From Luteimonas sp. S4-F44 (lineage in GTDB: Bacteria; Pseudomonadota; Gammaproteobacteria; Xanthomonadales; Xanthomonadaceae): a stretch of 64,000 nucleotides of DNA. Positions 9,447-20,100 of this stretch are shown in pieces. A program made the position numbers and the translations under genes. Where the stretch lies: NCBI RefSeq assembly GCF_022637415.1, contig NZ_CP093340.1, forward strand, positions 186,001 through 250,000, read 5' to 3'. Below the pieces are notes generated by a model. That model searched no databases. It was not told the origin of the DNA and saw only the letters and a list, made by a program, of their open reading frames with translations. Each line of letters starts with the position of its first letter. Position 1 is the stretch's first letter.

Positions 9447-9806
9447 CTAGGAATATCGTGCGCTCGCGCGGCCGGCAGGCCTCGCGCAGCCGGGTGTCGG
9501 TGTTGAGGTGATGCGGGTCTTGTGTTCGAGCGTCATCTCGCGGCGCTCGCAGACGCCGGTGGCGCAGACGCACTCGGCCGGCGTCACGGCTTCCACAAAC
9601 GCGAAAACCGCGACCACACCTTCTGGGCCGGCGTCACTTTCTGGCAGGCCAACCTCCTCGACGACTAATACCGGACAGCGTGCAAATCCTCATATGACGG
9701 CGAGCGACGCTCTAATGGCGTCGCTCGCCGTCGCAAAGGCGTTGTCACTGGCACGCCATCGCTAGGAGGCGAACATGCCCCGACGCCACCGGTCTGACCC
9801 CGGTGT
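9447..9806. other. Gene-poor debris region between fecR remnant and scfR
   Basis: I find no intact gene here. One plus-strand frame ending at 9668 (about 9510-9668) reads RRHGFHKRENRDHTFWAG and looks like the tail of a real protein, but it has no start and I cannot name it. A 15-base perfect inverted repeat occupies 9696-9732. A small hairpin CACCGG/CCGGTG at about 9787-9805 lies just past the scfR stop and could help end its transcript. Confidence 0.4.
9696..9732. repeat. Perfect 15-bp inverted repeat with 7-base loop
   Basis: GACGGCGAGCGACGC (9696-9710) and GCGTCGCTCGCCGTC (9718-9732) are exact reverse complements around the loop TCTAATG. There is no T-run after either arm, so it is not a standard intrinsic terminator. 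It may be a terminator of atypical form, a recombination or transposon-end scar, or a protein site. The surrounding debris favours a rearrangement scar, which is inference. Confidence 0.6.
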
Positions 9807-11162
9807 TCAGAGGGGCGGGAGGCGGAGGGGCGGGAAGGCGCGTTGGACGCAGTCGGTGCGTTCGCAGACTTTGCAGCCCGGGCCGATCGGGGTGGCGGTG
9901 GCGGGGTCGTCGAGGTCGAGGCCGCGCGAGTAGGTCAGGCGGTCGGCGTGGCGCAGGTCGCAGCCCAGGCTCACGGCGAAGGTCTTGCGCTGGCGGCCGT
10001 AGCCGGTCGGGCCGCTCTCGACCTGTCGGGCCAGCCAGAAGTGGCGGCGGCCGTCGGGCATGCGTGCGACCTGGGTCAGGATGCGGCCGGGCTGGTTGAA
10101 GGCCTCGTAGACGATCCACAGCGGGCAGGCGCCGCCGACGTGGGAGAAGTGGAAGTCGGTTGCCGAGTGGCGTTTGGAGATGTTGCCGGCGCGGTCGACG
10201 CGCACGAAGAAGAACGGCAGGCCCGGCCGGCCGGGGCGGGCGAGCGTGCTCAGGCGATGGCAGACGGCCTCGAAACCGACACCGAAGCGATGGGCGAGGC
10301 GGTCGATGTCGTAGCGCTCGGCCTGGGCGGCGTCGAGGAAGGCGCCGTAGGGCATCACCAGCGCGCCGGCGTAGTAGTTCGACAGACCGATGCGCGCCTG
10401 CGCGGCGCGCTCGGTGTCGGCGAAGCCGGCCTGGGCGACCAGGGTGTCGATCAGCGCGCCGTGCTCGCGCAGCGCCAGTTCGGCGGCCATCTGGAAGGCC
10501 TGCTGCCCCGGCTGCAACCAGTCGGGCAGCCACAGCGTGCGGGTGTCCGGGTCGAAGCGGCGCTTGGCGTCCATCCGGTCATCCAGTGCCACGGCGATGC
10601 TGTGCGCGTCGCGCAGGCGCTGGCGCAGTCGCGGTGCGACCTGGCCGGCGACCAGCCCGTGCGCGCCAAAGGCGGCTTCGGCGATGTCATCGAGTTCGGC
10701 GACGTGGTTGCGGCGGCGGTTGAAGTAGTCGCGCACCGGGTCGCCGTCGGGCCCGGCGAGCTCCACCTCGCCGAGCTGCGCGGCGAGCACGTCGGCGCGT
10801 TCACGGATCGTGCGCTGGCGACGATGCAGGTCCAGCAGCAGGCGCGCGATGCCGGGCAGGTCGCCGGCCAGCGTCTCGAGCTCGTCGGGGGTCGCGGCCG
10901 ACTCGCCTAGGTCGGCCAGCGCCTCGCGCAGCTCGCCGACCAGCGCGGCCGGGCCGGCGTCGTCGAACAGGGCCGGCTGCGGACCGAGCAGGACCTCGAG
11001 GCGCGCCTGCACCGCAGGGGTCAGCGGGCGCTGGTCGCGCTCGATCTGGTTGAGATAGCTCGGCGACAGGGCCAGCGCCTGGGCCAGCGCGGCCTGGGCC
11101 AGCCCGTGTTGCTGACGCAGTCGTCGTAGCCGGGCGCCGACGAAACGCTTGGGGCGGCTCAT
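9807..11162 (-). CDS. ScfR/RamB/PrpR-like XRE-family regulator of short-chain acyl-CoA metabolism
   Basis: A 451-residue regulator. Residues about 5-60 form an XRE helix-turn-helix ([30 protein letters not shown]). The middle resembles the IrrE-like domain, and the C-terminal domain includes [20 protein letters not shown] and a cysteine motif CKVCERTDC. This is the ScfR/RamB/PrpR arrangement, in which acyl-CoA sensing and, in PrpR, an Fe-S cluster are known. It is divergent from the valine/isobutyrate operon, and three similar operator-like sites lie between, so control of that operon is likely. It starts at the ATG ending 11162. Confidence 0.88.
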   Translation of the reverse strand: MSRPKRFVGARLRRLRQQHGLAQAALAQALALSPSYLNQIERDQRPLTPAVQARLEVLLGPQPALFDDAGPAALVGELREALADLGESAATPDELETLAGDLPGIARLLLDLHRRQRTIRERADVLAAQLGEVELAGPDGDPVRDYFNRRRNHVAELDDIAEAAFGAHGLVAGQVAPRLRQRLRDAHSIAVALDDRMDAKRRFDPDTRTLWLPDWLQPGQQAFQMAAELALREHGALIDTLVAQAGFADTERAAQARIGLSNYYAGALVMPYGAFLDAAQAERYDIDRLAHRFGVGFEAVCHRLSTLARPGRPGLPFFFVRVDRAGNISKRHSATDFHFSHVGGACPLWIVYEAFNQPGRILTQVARMPDGRRHFWLARQVESGPTGYGRQRKTFAVSLGCDLRHADRLTYSRGLDLDDPATATPIGPGCKVCERTDCVQRAFPPLRLPPL

Positions 11163-11284
11163 GGCGGATTCGCAATATTCGCAGGAATGTGCGCGATGTT
11201 CGCACGATACGCGGGCCTTCGCAGGCGCCTACCAGGCCGATTCTGCAAATAATGCGAATCCCGTCCCGCCCGCAGGCCTGCCCC
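11163..11284. promoter_or_regulatory. Divergent control region with three ScfR-type operator candidates
   Basis: Three 15-base sites share one pattern. Site 1, TTCGCAATATTCGCA, is at 11169-11183. Site 2, TGCGCGATGTTCGCA, is at 11190-11204. Site 3, at 11244-11258, reads TTCGCATTATTTGCA on the minus strand. Sites 1 and 3 also share flanks (GATTCGCA before, GCAG after) although inverted. They resemble the TTTGCAAA-like sites of RamB/PrpR relatives. Binding by the adjacent regulator is inferred. Confidence 0.65.
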
Positions 11285-12793
11285 ATGTCGAATGCTCCGC
11301 ACTCCGTCCCGCTGCTGATCGACGGCGAATTCGTCCAGTCCCAGACACGCGAATGGCGCGACGTGGTCAACCCGGCCACGCAGGCGGTGCTGGCACGCGT
11401 GCCGTTCGCGACCGCGGCCGAAGTCGACGCCGCCGTCGCCGCTGCGCAGAAGGCGTTCAAGACCTGGCGCAAGACCCCGATCGGCACGCGTGCGCGGATC
11501 TTTCTCAAGTACCAGCAGCTGATCCGCGAGCACATGAGCGAGCTGGCTGCGATCCTGACCAGCGAGCAGGGCAAGACCCTGCCCGACGCCGAGGGCGATG
11601 TGTTCCGCGGTCTGGAGGTGGTCGAGCACGCCGCGGCGATCGGCAATCTGCAGCTGGGCGAGCTGGCCAACAACGTCGCCAATGGCGTCGACACCTACAC
11701 GCTGCTGCAGCCGCTGGGCGTGTGCGCCGGCATCACCCCGTTCAACTTCCCGGCGATGATCCCGCTGTGGATGTTCCCCATGGCGATCGCCACCGGCAAC
11801 ACCTTCGTGCTCAAGCCCTCCGAGCAGGACCCGCTGGTGACGATGCGCCTGGTCGAGCTCGCGCTCGAAGCCGGCATTCCCAAGGGCGTGCTCAACGTCG
11901 TGCACGGCGGCCCGGACGTGGTCAACGCGATCTGCGACCACGCCGACATCAAGGCGGTCTCGTTCGTCGGCTCGACCAAGGTCGGCACCCACGTCTACAA
12001 CCGCGCCTCGCTCGCCGGCAAGCGCGTGCAATGCATGATGGGTGCGAAGAACCACGCGATCCTGCTGCCCGACGCCAACAAGGAGCAGACCCTCAACGCG
12101 ATGGCCGGCGCCGCGTTCGGCGCGGCCGGCCAGCGCTGCATGGCCGCCAGCACCGCGGTGCTGGTCGGCGAGGCGCAAGCCTGGATTCCCGACCTGGTCG
12201 CCAAGGCCAAGACGCTGAAGGTCGGCGGCGGCACCGAAGCCGGCACCGACGTCGGCCCGGTGATCTCGTGCGCGGCGCGCGAGCGGATCGAAGCGCTGAT
12301 CGCCTCGGGGATAGAGGACGGCGCGACGCTGGAACTCGACGGCCGTAATCCTAAGCTCGATGGCGACTATGCCAAGGGCAACTTCGTCGGCCCGACGATC
12401 TTCTCCGGGGTCAAGCCCGGCATGCGCATCTACGACGAAGAGATCTTCGGGCCGGTGCTGGTGATCCTGTCGGCCGAATCGCTCGACGAGGCGATCGCGA
12501 TCGTCAATGCCAACCCGAACGGCAACGGCGTTGCGGTGTTCACGCAGTCGGGCGCGGCCGCGCGCAAATTCCAAGAAGACATCGATGTCGGCCAGGTCGG
12601 CATCAACGTGCCGATCCCGGTGCCGGTGCCGCTGTTCTCGTTCACCGGCTCGCGCGCGTCCAAGCTCGGCGACCTTGGCCCCTACGGCAAGCAGGTGGTG
12701 ACGTTCTACACCCAGACCAAGACAGTGACCGCGCGCTGGTTCGACGACGAGACGCTGGGCCACGGCGTCAATACCACGATCAGCCTGAAGTGA
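11285..12793 (+). CDS. mmsA: CoA-acylating methylmalonate-semialdehyde dehydrogenase
   Basis: Oxidises methylmalonate semialdehyde (from valine) and malonate semialdehyde to propionyl- or acetyl-CoA with NAD and CoA. The 502 residues match the family. The active-site cysteine is about C285 in [12 protein letters not shown], and [20 protein letters not shown] is the characteristic MmsA block. MSNAPHS is chosen as start; the upstream ATG at 11252 overlaps operator site 3 and adds only eleven residues. The TGA stop overlaps the next gene's possible GTG start. First gene of the valine operon. Confidence 0.94.
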   Translation: MSNAPHSVPLLIDGEFVQSQTREWRDVVNPATQAVLARVPFATAAEVDAAVAAAQKAFKTWRKTPIGTRARIFLKYQQLIREHMSELAAILTSEQGKTLPDAEGDVFRGLEVVEHAAAIGNLQLGELANNVANGVDTYTLLQPLGVCAGITPFNFPAMIPLWMFPMAIATGNTFVLKPSEQDPLVTMRLVELALEAGIPKGVLNVVHGGPDVVNAICDHADIKAVSFVGSTKVGTHVYNRASLAGKRVQCMMGAKNHAILLPDANKEQTLNAMAGAAFGAAGQRCMAASTAVLVGEAQAWIPDLVAKAKTLKVGGGTEAGTDVGPVISCAARERIEALIASGIEDGATLELDGRNPKLDGDYAKGNFVGPTIFSGVKPGMRIYDEEIFGPVLVILSAESLDEAIAIVNANPNGNGVAVFTQSGAAARKFQEDIDVGQVGINVPIPVPVPLFSFTGSRASKLGDLGPYGKQVVTFYTQTKTVTARWFDDETLGHGVNTTISLK

Positions 12794-12795
12794 CG

Positions 12796-13974
12796 ATGGG
12801 CGCGACCACGACCGCAGGCAACGATTTCGGCCTGACCGAGGAGCAGATCGCGTTCCGCGAGGCCGCGCGCGATTTCGCCGTCGCACAACTCGCGCCGCAG
12901 GCCGCGCACTGGGATGCTGCATGCATCTTCCCGCGCGAGGTGATTGCCAGCGCCGGCGCGCTCGGCTTCTGCGGCGTCTACACGCCCGAGGATGCCGGCG
13001 GCATCGGGCTGTCGCGGTTGGATGCGGCGCTGATCTTCGAGGAACTGTCGGCGGCCGATCCCTCGACCGCGGCCTACATCAGCATCCACAACATGGCGAC
13101 CTGGATGCTCGCGTCCTGGGCCGGTCCGCGCGTGCGCGGGCAGTGGGCCGCGGCGATGGCCAGTGGCGAGAAGCTCGGCTCCTACTGCCTGACCGAGCCG
13201 GGCGCGGGCTCCGATGCCGCCTCGCTCAAGACCCGGGCGGTGCGCGACGGTGATGAGTACGTCATCGACGGCAGCAAGGCGTTCATCTCCGGCGCCGGCG
13301 CGACCGACATGCTGATCGTGATGGCCCGCACTGGCGGCGAAGGCGCGCGCGGGATCAGCGCGTTCGCGGTGCCGGCTGACCTGCCGGGCATCGAGTACGG
13401 CAAGAAGGAAGAGAAGATGGGCTGGAACAGCCAGCCCACCCGCACGATCAGCTTCACCGGCGTCCGCGTGCCCGCCGACCACCTGCTCGGCGCGGAGGGC
13501 GAGGGGTTCAAGATCGCGATGAAGGGCCTGGACGGCGGCCGCATCAACATCGCGGCCTGCTCGCTGGGCGCCGCCCAGGGCGCGCTCGATGCCGCGCGCG
13601 GCTATCTGCGCGAACGCAAGCAGTTCGGCAAGGCGATCGGCGAGTTCCAGGCATTGCAGTTCAAGCTCGCCGACATGGCCACGCAGCTCGTCGCTGCGCG
13701 GCAGATGGTGCACACCGCCGCGCGCAAGCTCGATGCCGGCAGCGGCGATGCCACGGTGTGGTGCGCGATGGCCAAGCGTTTCGCGACCGATGCCGGCTTC
13801 GCCGTGTGCAACGATGCGCTGCAGCTGCACGGCGGCTACGGCTACATCCGCGAGTACCCGGTCGAGCGCCTGTTGCGCGACAGCCGAGTGCACCAGATCC
13901 TGGAAGGCACCAACGAGATCATGCGCGTGATCGTCGCGCGCCATCTGCTCAACACCGAGGAGGACCTGCGATGA
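12796..13974 (+). CDS. Acyl-CoA dehydrogenase, isobutyryl-CoA dehydrogenase type
   Basis: A FAD enzyme that oxidises acyl-CoA to the enoyl-CoA. Position between mmsA and an enoyl-CoA hydratase in the valine operon suggests isobutyryl-CoA as substrate, giving methacrylyl-CoA. Sequence shows YCLTEPGAGSDAASLKT for FAD binding, and the catalytic Glu at about residue 370 in HQILEGTNEIMRV. A GTG at 12790, overlapping the mmsA stop, is an alternative start two codons upstream. The stop overlaps the next ATG (ATGA). Confidence 0.92.
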   Translation: MGATTTAGNDFGLTEEQIAFREAARDFAVAQLAPQAAHWDAACIFPREVIASAGALGFCGVYTPEDAGGIGLSRLDAALIFEELSAADPSTAAYISIHNMATWMLASWAGPRVRGQWAAAMASGEKLGSYCLTEPGAGSDAASLKTRAVRDGDEYVIDGSKAFISGAGATDMLIVMARTGGEGARGISAFAVPADLPGIEYGKKEEKMGWNSQPTRTISFTGVRVPADHLLGAEGEGFKIAMKGLDGGRINIAACSLGAAQGALDAARGYLRERKQFGKAIGEFQALQFKLADMATQLVAARQMVHTAARKLDAGSGDATVWCAMAKRFATDAGFAVCNDALQLHGGYGYIREYPVERLLRDSRVHQILEGTNEIMRVIVARHLLNTEEDLR

Positions 13975-14780
13975 GCCAAACCGCCCACGACTACCGCACG
14001 CGCGACTGGACCGGGCTGGGACTGGAGATCGACGGGCACACCGCGATCGTCACGCTGCGCAATCCGCCCGCCAACACCTGGACCGTGCACAGCCTGGCGG
14101 CGCTGCGCGATCTGGTCGCCGCGCTCGACGGCGATCGCGACATCTACGCGCTGGTGATCACCGGCGAGGGCGAGAAGTTCTTCTCGGCCGGCGCCGATCT
14201 CAAGCAGTTCGCGTCGGGCGACAAGGCGGCCGCGCGCGAGGCCGCGCGCCGCTTCGGCGAGGCCTTCGAGGCGCTGAGCGCGTTCCGCGGCGTGTCGATC
14301 GCCGCGATCAACGGCTATGCAATGGGCGGCGGGCTCGAATGCGCGCTGGCCTGCGACCTGCGCATTGCCGAGACGCAGGCGCAACTCGCGCTGCCCGAGG
14401 CGACCGTGGGCCTGTTGCCGTGCGCGGGCGGCACCCAGAACCTCACCCGCCTGGCCGGCGAGGGCTGGGCCAAGCGCATGATTCTGCTCGGCGAGCGCAT
14501 CGACGCGGCGACGGCACTGCGCATCGGTGTGGTCGAGGAGGTCGTGGAGCGCGGCGACGCCAAGGCGCGCGCGCTGGAGTGGGCCGCCAAGGCCGCCAAG
14601 CAATCGCCGACCAGCGTCGCGGCCTGCAAGCGGCTGGTGCAGACCACGCGCAGCCAGCCGGCGGTCGCCGGCCTGATCGCCGAGCGCGAGCTGTTCGTCG
14701 ATCTGTTCGACACCGCGGACCAGAAAGAAGGCGTCGCTGCGTTTCTGGAAAAGCGCAGCCCCGTGTGGACCAACGCATGA
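13971..14780 (+). CDS. Enoyl-CoA hydratase (methacrylyl-CoA hydratase role)
   Basis: A 269-residue crotonase-fold enzyme. The oxyanion-hole region FSAGADLKQFA and the two catalytic glutamates, in MGGGLECALACD and LPEATVGLLPCAGGT, are present. In this operon it would hydrate methacrylyl-CoA to 3-hydroxyisobutyryl-CoA. Start and stop overlap neighbours by four bases (ATGA) on both sides, indicating tight translational coupling. The enzyme class is clear; the preferred substrate is inferred from neighbours. Confidence 0.9.
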   Translation: MSQTAHDYRTRDWTGLGLEIDGHTAIVTLRNPPANTWTVHSLAALRDLVAALDGDRDIYALVITGEGEKFFSAGADLKQFASGDKAAAREAARRFGEAFEALSAFRGVSIAAINGYAMGGGLECALACDLRIAETQAQLALPEATVGLLPCAGGTQNLTRLAGEGWAKRMILLGERIDAATALRIGVVEEVVERGDAKARALEWAAKAAKQSPTSVAACKRLVQTTRSQPAVAGLIAERELFVDLFDTADQKEGVAAFLEKRSPVWTNA

Positions 14781-15937
14781 GCGCGGCCGATCCCGCCGCG
14801 GTGCTGTTTGAAGAGCGCGCCGCCGCTGGCGGCCGCCGCGTGGGCATCGCCACGCTCAACCGGCCCAAGACCCTCAACGGTCTGTCGCTGGAGATGGCGC
14901 AGCTGCTGGATGCGCAACTGGTGGCCTGGGCGAAGGACGAGGCGATCGCCCTGGTCGTGCTGCAGGGCGCCGGCGAGAAAGCGTTCTGTGCCGGCGGCGA
15001 CCTGCATGCGCTGTACGAGAGCATGACTGCGTATCGCGCGGCAGGTGCCACCGACGTGCGTGACAACGCCTACGCCGCCGAGTTCTTCGAGGTCGAGTAC
15101 CGTCTCGACCACCGCATCCACACCTATCCCAAGCCGGTGCTGGTCTGGGGCCACGGCATCGTCATGGGCGGTGGCATCGGGCTGATGGCCGGCGCCAGTC
15201 ACCGGGTGGTGACCGAGCGCTCGAAGCTGGCGTTCCCGGAAATCACCGTGGGTCTGTTTCCGGATGTGGGTGGCAGCTGGCTGCTCGCCCGCGTGCCCGA
15301 CCGCGCCGGCCTGTTCCTCGCGCTGACCGGCGCGCTGCTGGGACCCGGGGACGCGATCCACGCGCAGTTGGCTGACGTGCATCTGGTCGAGACCGATCGA
15401 GAGGCGGTGTATGACGCCATCGCCGCCGAGCCCTGGGCGCGCGACGACCGCGACAACCATGCGCGGCTGGATGCGCTGCTGCAGCGCTTCGTCGCCCCGG
15501 TCGAGGCCGGCCCGCTGCAGCGGCATGCGCAGACCGTGGCGGCGGTCTGCGCCCACGCGCGGCTGGAGGACATCGTCGAGGCGATCGCCGTCCTCGACAC
15601 CGGCGACGATGCCTGGCTCGCCGCGGCGCAGACGACGCTCGCCGCCGGCGCGCCCGGATCGGCACGGCTGGGCTTCGAACTGCAGCGCCGCGCCGCCGAG
15701 TTGTCGCTGGCCGACGTGTTCCGCATGGAGTACGTCGCCGCGCTGCATTGCGCCGCGCATGGCGATTTCGCCGAAGGCATCCGTGCGCTGCTGATCGACA
15801 AAGACCGCAACCCGCGTTGGGCGCCGGCAACGCTGGCCGCCGCGACGCCGGCCTGGGCGCAGACCTTCCTCGCCGAACCCGACTGGCTGGGCGGTGCGCA
15901 TCCGCTGGCCGACCTGGCCGCGCCGCGCGCCGCATGA
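14777..15937 (+). CDS. 3-hydroxyisobutyryl-CoA hydrolase
   Basis: A 386-residue crotonase-superfamily thioesterase that frees 3-hydroxyisobutyrate from CoA, the step before MmsB. It has the long C-terminal domain that separates HIBCH from ordinary hydratases, plus AFCAGGDLHALYES, GIVMGGGIGLMAGASHRVVT, and LAFPEITVGLFPDVGGSW with the catalytic Glu and Asp. It overlaps the hydratase gene by four bases and lies 52 bases before mmsB. Confidence 0.93.
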   Translation: MSAADPAAVLFEERAAAGGRRVGIATLNRPKTLNGLSLEMAQLLDAQLVAWAKDEAIALVVLQGAGEKAFCAGGDLHALYESMTAYRAAGATDVRDNAYAAEFFEVEYRLDHRIHTYPKPVLVWGHGIVMGGGIGLMAGASHRVVTERSKLAFPEITVGLFPDVGGSWLLARVPDRAGLFLALTGALLGPGDAIHAQLADVHLVETDREAVYDAIAAEPWARDDRDNHARLDALLQRFVAPVEAGPLQRHAQTVAAVCAHARLEDIVEAIAVLDTGDDAWLAAAQTTLAAGAPGSARLGFELQRRAAELSLADVFRMEYVAALHCAAHGDFAEGIRALLIDKDRNPRWAPATLAAATPAWAQTFLAEPDWLGGAHPLADLAAPRAA

Positions 15938-15989
15938 CCTGCCGGCCGTAGAGCGCGCGCCCCATCCGCACCGTCACCTGGAGAACCAC

Positions 15990-16877
15990 ATGACTCGCAT
16001 CGCCTTCATCGGACTGGGCAACATGGGCGGACCGATGGCCGCCAACCTCGTCAAGGCCGGCCACGCTGTGCGCGCCTTCGACCTCAATACGGACGCGATC
16101 GCCTCGGTCGTGCAGGCCGGCGCGACCGCTGCCGCCAGCGCCGCCGATGCAGTGGTCGAGGCGGAGGTCGTGATCTCGATGTTGCCGGCCAGCCGCCACG
16201 TCGAGGGCCTGTACCTGGGCGAGGACGGCCTGATGGCGAAGATCCCCGATGGCGCGCTGGTGATCGACTGCAGCACGATCGCGCCGGCCTCGGCGCAGAA
16301 GGTCGCCGCCGCGGCCAAGGCGCGCGGCCTGCAGATGATCGACGCGCCGGTTTCCGGCGGTACCGCTGGCGCCCAGGCCGGCACGCTGACCTTCATTGTC
16401 GGCGGCGCTGCGGAGACGCTCGAGCGCGCCCGCCCGGTGCTCGAAGCGATGGGCAAGAACATCTTCCACATGGGCGATGCCGGCGCCGGCCAGGTCGCCA
16501 AGCTGTGCAACAACATGGCGCTGGGCGTGATCATGGCCGCAACTGGCGAGGCGATCGCGCTCGGCGCCGCGCATGGTCTGGATCCGAAGGTGCTGTCGCA
16601 GATGATGGCGGTCAGCACCAGCCGCAGCTGGGCGACCGAGGTCTGCAATCCGTGGCCCGGCGTGCTGGAGAACGCGCCGGCATCGCGCGGCTATACCGGC
16701 GGTTTCGGCAACGACCTGATGCTCAAGGATCTGGGCCTGGCCGCGGAGGCCGCGATGGGCACGGGCGTGGCGGTGCCGTTGGGCGAGCTGGCACGCAACC
16801 TGTACGCGATGAACAGCCAGGCCGGTAATGGCGGGCTGGATTTCTCCAGCGTGGTGACGCTGCTGCAGCGACGCTGA
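15990..16877 (+). CDS. mmsB: 3-hydroxyisobutyrate dehydrogenase
   Basis: NAD-dependent oxidation of 3-hydroxyisobutyrate to methylmalonate semialdehyde, the substrate of MmsA, closing the valine pathway encoded here. The 295 residues show the Rossmann motif IAFIGLGNMGGPMAANL, the substrate motif APVSGGTAGAQAGTL, and the catalytic lysine in GQVAKLCNNM. GGAG precedes the ATG by a normal distance. Last gene of the operon; a hairpin follows the stop. Confidence 0.95.
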   Translation: MTRIAFIGLGNMGGPMAANLVKAGHAVRAFDLNTDAIASVVQAGATAAASAADAVVEAEVVISMLPASRHVEGLYLGEDGLMAKIPDGALVIDCSTIAPASAQKVAAAAKARGLQMIDAPVSGGTAGAQAGTLTFIVGGAAETLERARPVLEAMGKNIFHMGDAGAGQVAKLCNNMALGVIMAATGEAIALGAAHGLDPKVLSQMMAVSTSRSWATEVCNPWPGVLENAPASRGYTGGFGNDLMLKDLGLAAEAAMGTGVAVPLGELARNLYAMNSQAGNGGLDFSSVVTLLQRR

Positions 16878-16884
16878 TCTGCAC

Positions 16885-16905
16885 CCCCGTCCGGCATCGC
16901 CGGGC
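16885..16905 (+). terminator. Candidate hairpin terminator after mmsB
   Basis: CCGTCCGGC and GCCGGGCGG can pair over nine bases (one G-T wobble) around the loop ATC, seven bases past the mmsB stop. No T-run follows, so termination is plausible rather than shown. Confidence 0.4.
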
Positions 16906-17158
16906 GGCTGATCGCGCAGGCGTACGTGGCGCCGTCGCGTGGCGTGGACACGCACACGCGATCGGCCGGCGCGGGGCGCGCCGCGTCTGTCGAGCTGGCG
17001 GATGCGCGGCGATCCCCGCATGTCTGCCTGAGAATGCGACGGCGCGCACACAGGCGCATGCCCGCGCATGACTTCCGGCGCCTGCGCGACCGTCACTCGC
17101 CGCTTAAGCTCGCGTGTTGGGTCGCCTGTGTGGCGGCGCGTTTGTCTGGGGACTCCTG

Positions 17159-20100
17159 ATGACTTCACCGTCGCTGCGCGCGCGGGCCCTGCGCCTGCGG
17201 TCCTGGTGTCTGCTGCCGTTGCTTGGCCTGCTGCTGTGCGGGCCGGCGTCGGCAGTGACCGGCTACTACCGCGATCCCGCCCTCTACGGCGCGCATCTGG
17301 TGTTCGCCTCTGAAGGCGACCTGTGGCTGTCGGGCATCGACGGTGGCCAGGCCCGGCGTCTGACAAGTCATCCGGCCAACGAGACCCAGCCCTGGATCTC
17401 CGCCGACGGCACCCGGCTGGCCTATGCGGCCGACTACGACGGCGCCACCGAGGCCTATGTGATGCCGCTGGCCGGAGGCATGCCCAAGCGCCTGAGCTTC
17501 GAAGGCGGGCGCGTGCTGGTGCAGGGCTGGACGCCGCAGGGCGAGGTGCTCTACGCGACCGACCAGCGGGTGGGGCCGACCTGGTCGTGGACTTTGCATG
17601 CGGTGCATCCCGACACGCTGGCGCGGCGCGAACTGCCGCTGGCCGACGCGCGCGAGGCGACCTACGACGAGCAGGGGCGGCTGTACTTCATCCGCTTCGG
17701 CCTGGCCGTGACCCAGGACAACGCCCGCGAGTACCGCGGTGGCGCACGCGGCCAGCTGTGGCGTTTCGATCCCGGCGCCCGCGAAGCGGTGCGCCTGGCC
17801 GCCGACCACGTCGGCACGCTGGCGCGGCCGATGTGGTGGCAGGGGCGGCTGTACGTCACCAGCGATGCCGACGGCGTGCCCAATCTGTGGTCCTTCGATG
17901 CCGACGGCGGCGATGCGCGCCAGCTCACCGCGCATCGCGATTTCGAGGTGCGCGGGGCGCAGCTGCGCGAGGGCCGCATCGTCTACCAGCGTGGCGCCGA
18001 TATCGCCCGCTACGATCTCGCCAGCGGCGACGATCGCCTGCTCGCCCTGACGCTGGCGACCGACACCGCGTCGCGGCGCACGCGCTGGCTGGATCGTCCG
18101 CTGGCCTTTCTCGACAGTGCGCGCGTCTCCGCCGATGGCAGCCGCGTGGCGCTGACCGCACGCGGGCGCGTCGCACTCGCCGGCACCGGCGCATTGCGGC
18201 GGATCGAGCCGGCGCTGCCGGAAGGCAGCCGGGCGCGCAATGCGGTCCTCAGCCCCGACGGACGCTGGCTCTACGCCATCGGCGATGCCACCGGCGAGCA
18301 TGAGATCTGGCGCTTTCCCGCCGACGGCAGCGGCCCCGGCGAGGCCCTGACGCACGACGGCCGCACCCAGCGCTTCGATCTGGCGCCGTCGCCCGATGGC
18401 CGCTGGCTGGCACACAGCGATTTCAACGGCGCGCTGTGGCTGCTGGACCTGCGCAGCGGGCAGAACCGTCGCATCGACCAGAGTCCGGTGCGCGCCTACG
18501 AAGGCATCGTGTGGGCGCCCGACAGTCGCGCGCTGGCCGTGGTGCGACCCGATACCAGCTATCAGCGCGAGCAGATCGTGCTCTACAGCGTCGCCGACGG
18601 CCAGCGCCATGTGCTGACCAGCGATCGCTACAACAGCCACTCGCCCGCGTTCACCGCCGACGGCCGCTGGCTGTACTTCCTGTCCGAACGCGAGTTCCGG
18701 GCGACCCCGGGTGCGCCCTGGGGCGACCGCAACATGGGGCCGATGTTCGACCGGCGCACCCGCCTGTATGCGCTGGCGCTGCAGCCGGGCAACCGCTTCG
18801 CGTTTCAGCCGCCGACCGAGCTGCGCGCCGTCGATCCGGCGATCGATGCCGATACGCCGGAGCGCGAGGCCGAGAAGGCCGAGGACGCCAAGGAGGCCGC
18901 GGCGGGCGCGCTGCCGCGGATCGTCACCGCTGGGCTGTCGTCGCGGCTGTACGAGGTGCCGGTCGAGGCCGGCAACTATCGCGCACTGGCCGCCGGCCAG
19001 AAGCAGCTGTTCGTGCTCGAGCAGCCCTCGCAGGCCAACGCCACGCCGGCGCTGCGCAGCATTGCCTACCGTGCCGAACGGGCGCGCATCGACACCTTCG
19101 CCGAGCATGTCGCCGAGTTTGGGCTCTCGGCCGACGGCAAGACGCTGTACTACCGCAGCGCCGAGCATGATGGCCCGGGCGCGATGTACCTCGTCCCGGT
19201 CGCCGACAAACTGCCCGACGACCTCGCGCCGTACCAGGTCCGGATCGGTGACTGGCGCCTGGCGGTCGAGCCGGCGCGCGAATGGGCGCAGATGTTCGAC
19301 GATGCCTGGCGCATGCAACGCGACTATCTGTTCGATCCCGGCCTGCGCGGCCAGGACTGGGTGGCGATCGGCAACAAGTACCGGCCGCTGCTACCGCGCG
19401 TGGGCGAGCGCACCGAACTCGACGATCTGCTGCGACAGATGGTGGCCGAGCTGGGCGTGCTGCATTCCCAGGTGCGCGGCGGCGAGTACCGCCAGGACCC
19501 CGAGCGCCCGGTGCCGGCCTCGCTCGGCGGTGTGTACGAGGCCCACGCCGACGGCGTGCGCCTGCGCCACATCTATCGCAGCGATCCGGAACTGCCCGAC
19601 GCGCGCGCGCCGCTGGCGCAGCCCGGCACCGCGCTGCGCGCCGGCGACCTGATCACCGCGATCAACGGCCAGCCAGTGCACACGCCGGCCGATGTCGCCT
19701 TGCGCCTCGAACACCAGGCCGGTCAGCAGGTGCGGCTCGACTACCGCCGCGACGGCGCTGCGCGCAGCACCGTCGCGGTGCCGGTGACGATGGAGCGTGA
19801 TGCCCAGCTGCGCTACGACGACTGGGTGCAGTCGCGCCGCGAACATGTCGAACAGGCGACCGACGGCCGTATCGGCTACCTGCACCTATACGCGATGGGC
19901 GCCAATGACATCGCCGCGTTCGCGCGCGAGTTCTACGCCAACGTCGACCGCGAGGGCCTGGTCATCGACGTGCGCCGCAACCGCGGCGGCAACATCGACA
20001 GCTGGGTGCTGGGTACGCTGCTGCGCCGTGCCTGGGCGTTCTGGGCACCGCCGGGGTCGGCGCCGTACTGGAACATGCAGCAGAGCTTCCGCGGCCACCT

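Noticed and set aside
9508..9765. 85-residue plus frame in the debris region
   Set aside because: Ser/Thr-rich composition without homology and out of frame with the more protein-like fragment RENRDHTFWAG.
15243..17366. 707-residue minus-strand frame across hibch and mmsB
   Set aside because: Shadow frame in high-G+C DNA; both genes on the plus strand are well supported.
17165..19318. 717-residue minus-strand frame opposite tricorn protease
   Set aside because: Low-complexity composition typical of antisense shadows; tricorn has motifs, signal peptide and domain order.
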